Source: Cohnella terricola
Lineage (GTDB): Bacteria > Bacillota > Bacilli > Paenibacillales > Paenibacillaceae
DNA: 64,000 nucleotides
Assembly (NCBI RefSeq): GCF_007786475.1
Contig: NZ_VNJJ01000003.1
Location: 1-64,000, forward strand
Direction of reading: 5' to 3'
Position numbers and translations under genes: made by a program. How positions within the stretch are numbered: the first letter of the stretch is position 1; each line of letters begins with the position of its first letter. Of the stretch, positions 24,344-33,223 are shown piece by piece. The notes under the pieces are model-generated. The model had not been told where the DNA came from. It saw only the letters and a program-made list of their open reading frames with translations, and made no database searches.

Positions 24344-25195
24344 TCGTTTCTGAAGCAGTTCCAGAAATGCGAGCAGCGGTTTGCCGACGAACGAGTCCTT
24401 TCGCATAACGAATTCCGTCTTCATCTTCCGATATGGCTCGGGAAGAAAAAATGACTTAAGGGAGCCCTCGATTAATTGTTTATTGACTACGGAAACGGGC
24501 ATTAGCGTGATGCCAAGACCTGCGGAGACGCCCCCGACGATCGCTTCGAGCGTTCCGAACTCCATCGTCAGCGCATCGGAATTGCCTGATGCAGCTAGCC
24601 ATTCTTCTAAGATAACCCGGTAGGAACAGCCTTTGGTGAAGACTAGGATCGGTTTCGTTAAAGCTTCGGACAGATCGGCGACTGCTGGAGGGGTTACGAT
24701 AGTCAATTCCTCTTCGAATGCCGGCACGGAACGGAGCTCTGGATGCGTATTAGTAAAACCGATAAATGCGCCGTCTAGTTCGTGGCGCAGTACTTTCTCA
24801 ATCATCGCCTGCGTATGGCCTGCCGTTACAGATAATCTAACGTTAGGAAAGCGCTCATGATAGGCCGCAAGCAGCTTGGGAAGTCGCACAGCCGCGGCCG
24901 TCTGCGTAGATCCGATCGCGAGCGGTCCGCTCGGTTCCGTCGCCGAGGAGAGGGCGGTCGTCGCTTCCTCCAACAGCCCCACGATTTTGTCCGCGTACCC
25001 AAGCAGCATCTTTCCGCTCGATGTCAGCGTCATTCCCCGATTGTGGCGATAGAATAGCGCTGTTTCGAGATCCGCCTCCAATTGCCGAATTCGGGCCGTC
25101 ACGTTCGATTGCACATAACCGAGCCGTTCTGCAGCTTTCGTGATCGTGCCTTCGCGTGCTACCGCGCGAAATATACGCATGTCCTGGCTTTCCAT
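24341..25195 (-). CDS. LysR family transcriptional regulator
   Basis: 284 aa. N-terminal winged HTH (~1-60: F-R-A-V-A-R-E-G-T-I-T-K-A-A-E-R-L) and a C-terminal periplasmic-binding-protein-like effector domain (~88-284). It is divergent from an EamA transporter gene with 129 bp between the starts, the classic layout in which a LysR regulator activates its divergent target in response to a small molecule. The ATG at 25195 has AGGATG upstream. The effector is unknown but is probably a substrate or by-product handled by the transporter. Confidence 0.93.
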   Translation of the reverse strand: MESQDMRIFRAVAREGTITKAAERLGYVQSNVTARIRQLEADLETALFYRHNRGMTLTSSGKMLLGYADKIVGLLEEATTALSSATEPSGPLAIGSTQTAAAVRLPKLLAAYHERFPNVRLSVTAGHTQAMIEKVLRHELDGAFIGFTNTHPELRSVPAFEEELTIVTPPAVADLSEALTKPILVFTKGCSYRVILEEWLAASGNSDALTMEFGTLEAIVGGVSAGLGITLMPVSVVNKQLIEGSLKSFFLPEPYRKMKTEFVMRKDSFVGKPLLAFLELLQKR

Positions 25196-25324
25196 GGACA
25201 GATCATCCTATTCTAAATTTGGTATCACTTTATGTGATTTCTGATATCGATAACAATCATTATACATAAAATCAAGCTTTCGGTACACTGGGAACATTCC
25301 ATAGATTCAAAGCGAGGGATAGGG

Positions 25325-26233
25325 ATGAAATTGCTTAGGTATGCCTTTCTTGTTCTGATTACGACTTTTTTGATGGGGATCGCTTTTCCCATCGGAAAGC
25401 TGGGATTGGCTTATGCACCACCGTTTCTGCTGATGGGCATTCGATTCGTGCTGGCGGGCGGTTTGCTCGCGTTGGCGATTTCTCGGAAACAGCGGTCAAG
25501 GCCGCAAGGGAAGAAACAATGGGTTCAAGCAGCCGCAATAGGGGTTTGTCAAACTGCAGGCGTGATGGGCTGTGCGTATTTCAGCATGCAATGGATCAGC
25601 TCCGGTGAGTCGTCGATCCTCATTTCCATCAATCCGCTACTCGTCATTCTATTCGGTGCGGTGATGAACGGAACGCGCTACCGCGGGCGGCAATGGATTG
25701 GCGTGGCAGTCGGATTCATCGGCGTCATGGTCGCGTTCGGATTTCGGTTAGGCATGCAAGCGGGCACGTTGATCGGATTTGCCGGGGCTGTGTTCTTCGC
25801 TTTGGCTACTCTGCTTACGAAGCGTTGGGGCGGCGGATTCGACAAGCTCACGCTGGCAGCTTACCAGATGTTGGCTGGCGGTATCGTCCTGCTTGCATTA
25901 AGCGCGATAACTGAGCATCCGTCGTTCCAAGTGAACTTCGAATCGGTAACGGCGTTGCTATGTTTGATCATCTTATGTTCGATCGTGCAGTTCTCGCTGT
26001 GGTATAAACTTCTAAGTCAAGGGGACCCCGGCAAAACGAGCTCCTATTTGTTTCTCATGCCGATCTTCGGCGTGCTGACGAGCTGGGCGCTCTTGGGAGA
26101 GCAAGTGAACCAGGCCGTTTATATCGGGGGAGCCATCGTTTGTATCGGAATTTTCCTCGTGAACTGGGAAACTAAAAGCGATAAAAAGGGCATGGCGAGT
26201 ATCCCGAGAGCCGTCAAACCGATCGCCAAATGA
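25325..26233 (+). CDS. EamA/DMT family transporter
   Basis: 302 aa with ten hydrophobic segments in two EamA repeats (~1-140 and ~150-285), the drug/metabolite transporter fold. Members export amino acids or other metabolites. GAGGGATAGGG precedes the ATG. It is divergent from and probably controlled by the LysR regulator. A hairpin terminator follows. The substrate is not predictable from sequence. Confidence 0.9.
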   Translation: MKLLRYAFLVLITTFLMGIAFPIGKLGLAYAPPFLLMGIRFVLAGGLLALAISRKQRSRPQGKKQWVQAAAIGVCQTAGVMGCAYFSMQWISSGESSILISINPLLVILFGAVMNGTRYRGRQWIGVAVGFIGVMVAFGFRLGMQAGTLIGFAGAVFFALATLLTKRWGGGFDKLTLAAYQMLAGGIVLLALSAITEHPSFQVNFESVTALLCLIILCSIVQFSLWYKLLSQGDPGKTSSYLFLMPIFGVLTSWALLGEQVNQAVYIGGAIVCIGIFLVNWETKSDKKGMASIPRAVKPIAK

Positions 26234-26292
26234 TGGAAGAATGGACGGCGCGATTAAGCGCCAAATGAGGTGTTTGATGAGTTGTAATGAAG

Positions 26293-26321
26293 AAAAATCC
26301 GCGCTGGACGCGGATTTTTTC
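26293..26321 (+). terminator. terminator after EamA gene
   Basis: AAAATCCGCG-CTGGA-CGCGGATTTTTT: an AAATCCGCG/CGCGGATTT stem of about 9 bp with T run. Confidence 0.85.
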
Positions 26322-26535
26322 ATTTCCCCGGTTCTAGTTGCGCGTGTTAATTAATAAGGTTAATTATCGAAGTTTAACGAAATGAATTGAAAAGGATTTT
26401 AGGGGACAACTAACTTTTCTTCAGGTTCATCCGTCTAGCCTTAAGCAAGGCAAACAGACCTGAACAGAAGAAGGAATGAACAGCATGAAAAACATCCAGA
26501 GAACTCTCTCCAACACGATCAAGGAGGCTGCTCCG

Positions 26536-28452
26536 ATGCCCGAACGCAAGCTCCTCGACAGGCGTTACATGCCTGGTCTTGACGGTTTGAGAGCCATTTC
26601 CGTGTTGGCCGTAATCGCGTACCACTTTAATCTGCAATTGGCGCCGGGAGGTCTGCTTGGCGTCGGGATCTTTTTCGTCCTATCCGGTTATTTGATTACG
26701 GATCAGTTGATGTCGGAGTGGCAAGACAATCGCAAAATCGATCTTGCCCATTTCTGGACGAGGCGCGCGCGCAGGCTGCTGCCCGCCATGTTCTCCATGC
26801 TTGCTCTTACAGCCGTTTGGTTGCTTCTGTTCGATCCGTCCCGATTGGCTTCAATCAGGGGCGATTTCGCTTCGGCCGTGCTGTACTTTAACAATTGGTG
26901 GCTAATTTTTCACAAGGTGTCCTATTTCGAGAGCTTCGGACCGCCGTCACCGATCGGCCATCTGTGGTCGCTCGCCATCGAAGAACAGTTTTACTTGTTA
27001 TGGCCTTTGCTCCTCGCGATCGGGATGCGTTTTGCCGCTCGCAGAGGGAAGTTAATCTTGTTCATGCTAGGCGGCGCTGCGTTATCGGCATTGGCGATGG
27101 GACTGCTCTACGTGCCGGGGCTTGATCCAAGCCGCGTATATTACGGCACAGATACGCGAGTGTTCGCGCTGCTCATCGGGGCGGCGCTGGCCGTTGCCTG
27201 GCCGAGTCGGAAGCTTGCGGATGGCGTAAAGCGCGGATCGCGTGCGATGATGGATCTGATCGGAACGGTCTGTTTAATCGCGATTTTATGGATGATCGCG
27301 CAGGTAGATGAATACGGTAGTTTTCTCTATTATGGAGGTTTAGTTCTGTTGTCCGTTCTTTCCGCTGCGGTGATCGCCGTTCTCGCGCATCCGGGAACGC
27401 GCCTATCCGCATGGCTTGGCGTTAAGCCACTGAGATGGATCGGCGTAAGATCGTATGGACTGTACATTTGGCATTATCCTGTTATCGCGTTATCGACGCC
27501 ATCCGTCGACACCGAAGGCGTGAGCGTGCTTCGAATTGTTATACAATTGGCTGTTAGCTTCATACTGGCCGCGCTCTCTTGGAAATATATCGAAGAGCCG
27601 ATTCGCCGGGGCGCGTTAAGCCGCGTGTGGCAACGAGTACGTACAATCCCTGCGGGAAAGAGACGGGTGGTGTGGCTTGCAGCCATATGTCCGATCGTTC
27701 TGCTCGCGATATCCTGCAATAACGGCGCAGGCCATTCCGTGACGACAGCCAAAGCCTCGACGGGCACGGCTGTCCAGGACAGCGTGTTGCGTCCGGGTTC
27801 TAGCAGCGGACTAACGCAGACCGGCAAGTCGGACGGTGCCAAGAATGCAGCGGGTCACAACCGTCCGAACACACAGGGTACAATGGATCCGATAAAAGAT
27901 AAGCCCATTAAAGAGACGTCCGTTGGCAATGGGCAGAAGGGGACCATACCTCCGAAAGAAGCTAAACCTGAAGACGAGGCGGGGAAGGGGATTACGGCAA
28001 TCGGCGATTCCGTTATTCTCGATGCGCAGCCCTTTTTGGAGAAATTGCTTCCAGGTATCGTCGTCGACGGCAAAATCGGCAGGCAAATGTCGCAAGCGAC
28101 GGATGTCGTCGAGTCGCTCAAAGCCGGCGGCAAGCTTGGCGATTGCATTATTATCGAGTTGGGCACGAACGGTTCGTTTAATTCCAAGCAATTGCGCAAA
28201 TTGCTCGATTCGCTATCCGATGCCAAAGAAATATGGCTCGTTAATACGAGAGTCCCGCGCAAATGGCAGGATACCGTAAACGCGGCGCTCGAGAAGGCTG
28301 CCGGAGATTACGATAACGTTAAGCTGATCGACTGGTTCTCCGCAAGCAAAGGCAAGATTTCCTTTTTCTACAAGGATGGCGTTCATTTGAAACCAAGCGG
28401 AGCGGATTATTACGCCAAATTGCTCAAGAAAGAACTGGGTGTCCGAAAATAG
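26536..28452 (+). CDS. OatA-like acyltransferase with C-terminal SGNH domain
   Basis: 638 aa from the chosen start. Residues ~10-345 are an acyltransferase-3 membrane domain (Y-M-P-G-L-D-G-L-R-A start, R-R-A-R-R-L-L-P-A motif, about ten helices). A linker rich in Thr, Ser, Gly and Lys is followed by an extracellular SGNH esterase/transferase domain with G-D-S (Ser492), G-T-N and D-x-x-H (Asp614, His617). This is the layout of OatA, which O-acetylates peptidoglycan and gives lysozyme resistance; some relatives modify teichoic or exopolysaccharides. AAGGAGG 8 nt before the ATG at 26536 decides the start; ATGs at 26476 and 26485 would add a polar 17-20 residue head. Confidence 0.9.
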   Translation: MPERKLLDRRYMPGLDGLRAISVLAVIAYHFNLQLAPGGLLGVGIFFVLSGYLITDQLMSEWQDNRKIDLAHFWTRRARRLLPAMFSMLALTAVWLLLFDPSRLASIRGDFASAVLYFNNWWLIFHKVSYFESFGPPSPIGHLWSLAIEEQFYLLWPLLLAIGMRFAARRGKLILFMLGGAALSALAMGLLYVPGLDPSRVYYGTDTRVFALLIGAALAVAWPSRKLADGVKRGSRAMMDLIGTVCLIAILWMIAQVDEYGSFLYYGGLVLLSVLSAAVIAVLAHPGTRLSAWLGVKPLRWIGVRSYGLYIWHYPVIALSTPSVDTEGVSVLRIVIQLAVSFILAALSWKYIEEPIRRGALSRVWQRVRTIPAGKRRVVWLAAICPIVLLAISCNNGAGHSVTTAKASTGTAVQDSVLRPGSSSGLTQTGKSDGAKNAAGHNRPNTQGTMDPIKDKPIKETSVGNGQKGTIPPKEAKPEDEAGKGITAIGDSVILDAQPFLEKLLPGIVVDGKIGRQMSQATDVVESLKAGGKLGDCIIIELGTNGSFNSKQLRKLLDSLSDAKEIWLVNTRVPRKWQDTVNAALEKAAGDYDNVKLIDWFSASKGKISFFYKDGVHLKPSGADYYAKLLKKELGVRK

Positions 28453-28535
28453 CTGGTCCAAGTTGGCCCATTGACAACCGTCGGCAATCGCTGTATGATT
28501 CAACCTGTTGCATGTTTTAACCCGAAATATCTTAC

Positions 28536-28602
28536 TCATTCGTATAACCTCGCGATCAGGGCGAGGGTTTCTACGGGAAGCCTTAACTTCCTTGCTACGG
28601 AT
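28536..28602 (+). ncRNA. purine riboswitch aptamer, guanine-type
   Basis: The three-way junction can be drawn: P1 ATTCGT/ACGGAT; P2 CCTCGC/GCGAGG with loop GATCAGG; J2/3 GTTTCTAC; P3 GGGAAG/CTTCCT with loop CCTTAA; J3/1 TGCT. The ligand-pairing nucleotide (equivalent of C74 in xpt) is C at 28595, which specifies guanine/hypoxanthine rather than adenine. L2 matches the canonical GATATGG at six of seven positions; L3 is one nucleotide shorter than usual. It precedes an EamA transporter gene. Confidence 0.88.
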
Positions 28603-28662
28603 ATCGGATCTGTTGTCGGTCAACGGTTCCATATTCGCAGCAAGGAAGTTTTTTATTTTTTC
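28585..28662 (+). terminator. riboswitch terminator that competes with the aptamer (ON-switch design)
   Basis: AACTTCCTTGCT (28585-28596) pairs with AGCAAGGAAGTT (28639-28650), 12 bp, followed by TTTTATTTTTT. The 5' arm is the 3' side of P3 plus J3/1 of the aptamer, so aptamer and terminator exclude each other. Ligand binding should prevent termination, as in the adenine-controlled pbuE switch. Confidence 0.85.
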
Positions 28663-28700
28663 GGACGGATGGAAGCAATCGAAGGAGGACATCAAAGAGA

Positions 28701-29654
28701 ATGAAATACAGAGTTACGGTGTTTCTAGGCGCTGTCTGCTATGGCATTTTGTCGACAATCGTGAAGAAAGCGTACGGCCAAGGATATACGCTCGGCGAAG
28801 TCGTAGGCAGCCAAATGTTGACGGGTTTTGTGTTGGCTTGGGCGCTCGTCTATTTCATAAAATGGAGAGCCGGACGTAAAGGTTACAAAGCGGCGGTATA
28901 TAAACAACCGACATGGAAGCATCGCGTTATTTTGATGCTTGCAGGCATGCCGACCGCCATAACGGGTTTGTTGTATTATCAATCACTGAAATACATTCCG
29001 AATTCGCTGGCCATTTTATTGCTTTTCCAATTTACTTGGATCGGCGTACTGATCCATGCGATCGGCCAGCGCCGGCGGCCAAACGGTATTATGCTAGGCA
29101 CGCTGGTCGTCTTGCTCATCGGAACGGTGATGGCTGCGGGTATACTCGAACAAGGGATGTCTGAATTCGACTGGAGAGGCGTCGTCTTCGGTTTGCTCTC
29201 GGCGATTAGTTATTCGTTGTTTATTTTGCTCAGCGGCAAAGCGGTGCCTGGCGTCCATCCGGCCAAACGGAGCGGATGGATGATCACGGGGGGAATGATT
29301 CTTGTATTCGTCTTGTTCCCGCCGACGTTTCTGTTCGATGGAACGCTATTCGGCGGATTGCTGCCGTTCGGATTCGCGCTTGGCTTGTTCGGTGCGTTCC
29401 TGCCCCCGGTATTGTTCGCGATCGGAGTACCGCATATCGGCGAAGGCATTGCCGGCATATTGGGAGCGGCGGAGCTGCCCGTCGCAGTGCTGCTTTCCTC
29501 GGCCGTGCTTCATGAACATGTCAGCGCGCTTCAATGGACAGGGGTGCTTGTCGTTCTGATCGGGGTCGCGTTACCCGAACTGATCGCACGGAGAAAGCTT
29601 TCTGGCGTTCTGCGCCTTCGTCAAGAGCAAGCCGCCGTTTCCGACTCGAATTGA
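28701..29654 (+). CDS. EamA/DMT family transporter under guanine riboswitch control
   Basis: 317 aa, ten hydrophobic segments in two EamA repeats; residues ~40-70 form a positively charged cytoplasmic stretch. The riboswitch and its ON-type wiring suggest export of a purine base or derived compound when guanine is high, analogous to PbuE, although PbuE itself is of the major facilitator family. AAGGAGG lies 12 nt before the ATG, slightly long. The stop codon lies inside the shared terminator hairpin with the leftward RNase J gene. Substrate assignment is inference from the leader only. Confidence 0.88.
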   Translation: MKYRVTVFLGAVCYGILSTIVKKAYGQGYTLGEVVGSQMLTGFVLAWALVYFIKWRAGRKGYKAAVYKQPTWKHRVILMLAGMPTAITGLLYYQSLKYIPNSLAILLLFQFTWIGVLIHAIGQRRRPNGIMLGTLVVLLIGTVMAAGILEQGMSEFDWRGVVFGLLSAISYSLFILLSGKAVPGVHPAKRSGWMITGGMILVFVLFPPTFLFDGTLFGGLLPFGFALGLFGAFLPPVLFAIGVPHIGEGIAGILGAAELPVAVLLSSAVLHEHVSALQWTGVLVVLIGVALPELIARRKLSGVLRLRQEQAAVSDSN

Positions 29655-29670
29655 GTCGGACGGCGGCTTT
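29629..29670. terminator. bidirectional terminator between EamA gene and rnj
   Basis: AAGCCGCCG...CCGACTC pairs with GAGTCGG-ACGGCGGCTT (16 bp with a small bulge), followed by TTTAAATTT. It includes the EamA stop codon and touches the RNase J stop codon. Confidence 0.85.
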
Positions 29671-31342
29671 AAATTTGGATAATAATCGGGAGAATCATCG
29701 GTCTTCGCTTCGTCTTCATCCAGAGGAATTTGCCGACCTCGTCTTTGATCGACTGCTTGTATTGGCTCCATTGATTCGCCTTTTCTTCCAGCAGCTTTAT
29801 CGTGGACGCCGTCGCGATCCGGTTGACTTCCTCGAGCAATCCTTCCGACTCCCGCACGTAGACGAACCCTCGCGAGATCGTATCGGGACCGGAAATGATT
29901 TTGTTTTCCGTCCGGCTGAGCGTGATGACAACGATTAATATGCCGTCTTCGGACATATGCTTGCGGTCGCGCAGCACGACATTACCGACGTCGCCGATTC
30001 CAAGACCGTCAACAAGCGTATTGCCGGTCGGAATTTTTCGGGTTTGGCGAGCAACCCCGTCGCTTATGTCGACGACATCGCCGTTCTTAACGATAAAGAT
30101 GTCGTCGAAGTCGACGCCAACGGATTCCGCGAGCGAACGATGTTGGCTTAACATGCGGTATTCGCCGTGGATCGGGATGAAATATTTCGGCTTCATCAGC
30201 GTAAGCATCAGCTTTAATTCGTCCTGACTGGCATGCCCGGAGACGTGCATTCCCGTGACCGATCCCGAGCCGTAGATGACGTTGGCTCCCAGTTCGTACA
30301 AGTTATCGACGATGCGAGCAACGTTCCTTTCGTTGCCGGGAATCGGCGTGGCAGCAAGGATTACGGTGTCTCCTCGAAGCACCTCTACCTGGCGATGGCT
30401 GGAAGCGGCAAGCCGGGAGAGGGCAGCCATCGGCTCGCCTTGCGAACCCGTACACAGCACGACGATCTCGTGCGGCGGAAACCGGTGAACGTCGGCAGGA
30501 TCGATAAGCATATCGTCCGGCAGTTGAAGATAACCAAGCTCGGAAGAAACATCGACGACGTTGACCATACTTCTGCCTAGCAGAGCAAGCTTGCGATTCA
30601 CTTTCCGGGCGGCATCGACGATTTGTTGCAGCCGATGCACGTTGGAGGCGAACGTCGAGATGAATATTTTCTGCGTCGCTTTGGCGAAAGCTTCCTCGAT
30701 ATGCTCGCCCACCAGCCGTTCGGACGGGGTGAAGCCGGGCCGTTCGGCGTTGGTACTCTCGGATAGGAGGGCAAGCACGCCCTTCTGGCCGATCGCTGCC
30801 ATTTTGTGAATGTCGGGATAATGCTCGTTCACCGGGGTCAGATCGAATTTGAAATCGCCGGTATGCACGACCGTGCCTTCCGGCGTATGAAAAGCGATGC
30901 CGAGACAGTCGGGGATGCTATGGTTCGTTCGAAAGAAGCTTACCTTGAACTTCCCAAGCCTGAGAAGCGATTCAGGAGTTATCGTCTTGAGGTGCGTTTG
31001 GCCGAGCAAGTTATGCTCCCGCAGTTTGACCTCGATCAAGCCTAAGGTCAGGCGTGTTGCATAGATGGGCATATTTAGCTGTTTGAGAATGTACGGAATG
31101 CCGCCGATGTGATCTTCATGTCCGTGCGTGATGATCAGGGCTCTGACCTTATTCCTGTTTTCAAGCAAATATGTAATTTCAGGGACGATCACGTCGATGC
31201 CCAGCAAGCTCTCGTCGGGAAATTTGGAACCGCAATCGATAACGACGATATCGTCCGCGTATTGAATGACATACATATTTTTGCCGATTTCATTAGCGCC
31301 GCCTAGGGCGACGATCGACAGCGCGTTCTCCTCCGTGCTCAA
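29669..31342 (-). CDS. rnj: ribonuclease J
   Basis: 557 aa, metallo-beta-lactamase/beta-CASP ribonuclease. Zinc motif H-G-H-E-D-H (His73, His75, Asp77, His78), further ligands H-S-I-P-D and H-T-G-D-F-K-F-D, beta-CASP region A-S-N-V-H-R and H-V-S-G-H-A, and a C-terminal dimerisation tail. It has 5'-3' exonuclease and endonuclease activity on mRNA and rRNA precursors. TTG start with GGAGGG 8 nt upstream. Length and motifs fit both J1 and J2. B. subtilis carries both; the intact catalytic residues fit an active enzyme. It is a single gene facing a shared terminator. Confidence 0.94.
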   Translation of the reverse strand: MSTEENALSIVALGGANEIGKNMYVIQYADDIVVIDCGSKFPDESLLGIDVIVPEITYLLENRNKVRALIITHGHEDHIGGIPYILKQLNMPIYATRLTLGLIEVKLREHNLLGQTHLKTITPESLLRLGKFKVSFFRTNHSIPDCLGIAFHTPEGTVVHTGDFKFDLTPVNEHYPDIHKMAAIGQKGVLALLSESTNAERPGFTPSERLVGEHIEEAFAKATQKIFISTFASNVHRLQQIVDAARKVNRKLALLGRSMVNVVDVSSELGYLQLPDDMLIDPADVHRFPPHEIVVLCTGSQGEPMAALSRLAASSHRQVEVLRGDTVILAATPIPGNERNVARIVDNLYELGANVIYGSGSVTGMHVSGHASQDELKLMLTLMKPKYFIPIHGEYRMLSQHRSLAESVGVDFDDIFIVKNGDVVDISDGVARQTRKIPTGNTLVDGLGIGDVGNVVLRDRKHMSEDGILIVVITLSRTENKIISGPDTISRGFVYVRESEGLLEEVNRIATASTIKLLEEKANQWSQYKQSIKDEVGKFLWMKTKRRPMILPIIIQI

Positions 31343-31545
31343 AGACCGAACCCTCCGTTTACGATAGGAATAAGTGCAGTATTGCCTTGTAAGCCTTTGT
31401 TCATCCGCATGTTAGGCGGGTGTCGGGGATAGGTGGCGGAGAATGAAGGGGATGAGGAGTAAGATCTGCCGGCGCGAAGGCCAAAAAAGTGCCTTGGAGG
31501 GAGACTACTTGCGCGGGATTGTGAACTGTCGTGAAAAATATGTTG

Positions 31546-31574
31546 TTGCAATCTGGCTTTGTTGTGAGTATAAT
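31546..31574 (+). promoter_or_regulatory. promoter of the T-box leader
   Basis: TTGCAA (31546-31551), 17-bp spacer, TATAAT (31569-31574). Transcription would start ~20 bp before stem I. Confidence 0.75.
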
Positions 31575-31599
31575 AACCTCAACTTGATAGGCAAGCCAA

Positions 31600-31850
31600 A
31601 GTCGATGAAGAGAAAGAGTACGTTACTCGTCAGTTCCGCAGAGAGTTGGGGTAGGTGAAAGCCAACGTTCGGGCGATAACGGAAAGCCGTCTCCGAGACG
31701 CAGACTGAAATTTTAGTAAGCTCTGCCGCATTTCCAGCGTTAACGGGAACACGTATTGATGGATACGTTGTAGAGTGCCGTTTCTATGCTTGAAGCGGAA
31801 CTAGGGTGGTAACACGGGTATAAACTCGTCCCTTGCGGACGGGTTTTTTT
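31600..31850 (+). ncRNA. T-box riboswitch
   Basis: Stem I begins near GATGAAGAGAAAGAGTA (AGTA motif), with the conserved GAGAG and GGTGAAAGCC elements. The T-box bulge AGGGTGGTAACACGGG (31803-31818) carries TGGT, which pairs with the ACCA end of uncharged tRNA and so implies discriminator base A. The terminator is AACTCGTCC/GGACGGGTT (31823-31845) with a T run. The specifier must lie in or near ACTGAAATTTTAG (31704-31716), but I cannot decide between ATT, TTT and TTA without folding. It controls the aminotransferase gene. Confidence 0.92.
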
Positions 31851-31920
31851 GTTTTAAAAAATCAATCAAACAGCCGCAGTTTTGACTGTCCGCATTTCAA
31901 GACAATGAGGAGGATATCAT

Positions 31921-33183
31921 ATGAGTCTTTATCCAACGCCAACACAACCGCAACCGAAAAGCCAACCTGAACCGCAAGTTCAAACTGAAGCCGTGACGCC
32001 GCAGCCTGCCCGAGCTCCAAAGTCGCTTAGCGAATTGTTGTCTCCGCAAGTCCGTGCTATGCCGCCGTCTGGGATCCGCAAGTTTTTCGATTATACGTCG
32101 GGAATGAAGGACGTCATCTCGCTAGGGGTTGGGGAACCGGATTTCGTCACGCCGCAAATTGTCCGCGACGCTTGCGTCTCGTCGCTTGACAAGGGACGAA
32201 CCTCTTATACCTCCAACGCTGGCTTGCCCGAGCTTAGAGAAGCGATCGCGGAATATATAGACGGGAATTACGGAGTCACTTATGAACCCGCTAATGAAAT
32301 CATGGTTACCGTCGGAAGCAGCGAAGCGATCGATCTCGCGCTGCGCGCGCTGATCACGGAAGGCGATGAAATTCTGATTCCCGAACCGTGTTATATCTCG
32401 TATTCACCGATCGTATTCCTCGGCGGCGGTAAACCGGTCGGCGTGGAAACGACCGCAGAAAACCAATTCAAACTTACGGCTGATGCACTGGAAGCCAAAC
32501 TCACCGATAGATCCAAGGTGCTCGTGTTATGTTATCCGAACAATCCGACGGGCGGAATTATGACCTACGAGGATTGGCTGCCGATCGCGAAGCTGGTCGA
32601 GGAGCGCAATCTCGTCGTTATCGCGGATGAAATCTATTCGGAACTGACTTACGGAGACAAACATACGAGCTTTGCATCGCTTCCCGGGATGAGAGACCGG
32701 ACGCTGCTCGTCAATGGATTTTCCAAGGCTTTCGCCATGACGGGATGGCGCGTTGGATTCGTATGCGGTCATCGTGAACTGATCTCCGCGATGCTGAAAA
32801 TTCACCAATATACCGTCATGTGCGCCCCGATCATGGGACAGATTGCCGGTCTCGCTTCCCTGCAGGTCGGAATGGAGGAGAAGGACCGAATGATAGAGTC
32901 TTACAATCAAAGACGCAGGGCTTTCGTTCAAGGGTTGAGACAGATCGGGCTGCCTTGCCATGAGCCGCAGGGCGCTTTCTACGCGTTCCCGTCTATCGCG
33001 CATACGGGACTCAGCTCCGAACAGTTCGCGCACCGCCTGCTTCAAGAGTCGAAAGTCGTCACAGTTCCCGGGCACGTTTTCGGTACGGGGGGAGAAGGAT
33101 TTATTCGTTGCTCTTACGCTTCGTCGCAGTTACAATTAGAGGAAGCGCTGGAGAGAATCCGCAAGTTTTTGGATGTTGTATAG
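31921..33183 (+). CDS. class I/II PLP-dependent aminotransferase
   Basis: 420 aa. Fold-type I aminotransferase of the aspartate/aromatic (PatA/AraT-like) group. It has a Pro/Gln-rich N-terminal extension (~1-35) before the conserved start at M-P-P-S-G-I-R-K-F-F-D; substrate loop G-V-G-E-P-D-F; C-Y-P-N-N-P-T-G; D-E-I-Y; and Schiff-base Lys269 in G-F-S-K-A-F-A-M-T-G-W-R. It transfers amino groups between an amino acid and 2-oxoglutarate. The T-box upstream means it is made when a particular tRNA is uncharged, so it should serve synthesis of that amino acid. GAGGAGG precedes the ATG. The next gene starts 40 bp later and may be co-transcribed. Confidence 0.93.
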   Translation: MSLYPTPTQPQPKSQPEPQVQTEAVTPQPARAPKSLSELLSPQVRAMPPSGIRKFFDYTSGMKDVISLGVGEPDFVTPQIVRDACVSSLDKGRTSYTSNAGLPELREAIAEYIDGNYGVTYEPANEIMVTVGSSEAIDLALRALITEGDEILIPEPCYISYSPIVFLGGGKPVGVETTAENQFKLTADALEAKLTDRSKVLVLCYPNNPTGGIMTYEDWLPIAKLVEERNLVVIADEIYSELTYGDKHTSFASLPGMRDRTLLVNGFSKAFAMTGWRVGFVCGHRELISAMLKIHQYTVMCAPIMGQIAGLASLQVGMEEKDRMIESYNQRRRAFVQGLRQIGLPCHEPQGAFYAFPSIAHTGLSSEQFAHRLLQESKVVTVPGHVFGTGGEGFIRCSYASSQLQLEEALERIRKFLDVV

Positions 33184-33223
33184 ATCATTTTCCCGCCATA
33201 CGCGGAAAGGAAGCGAGTCCACG

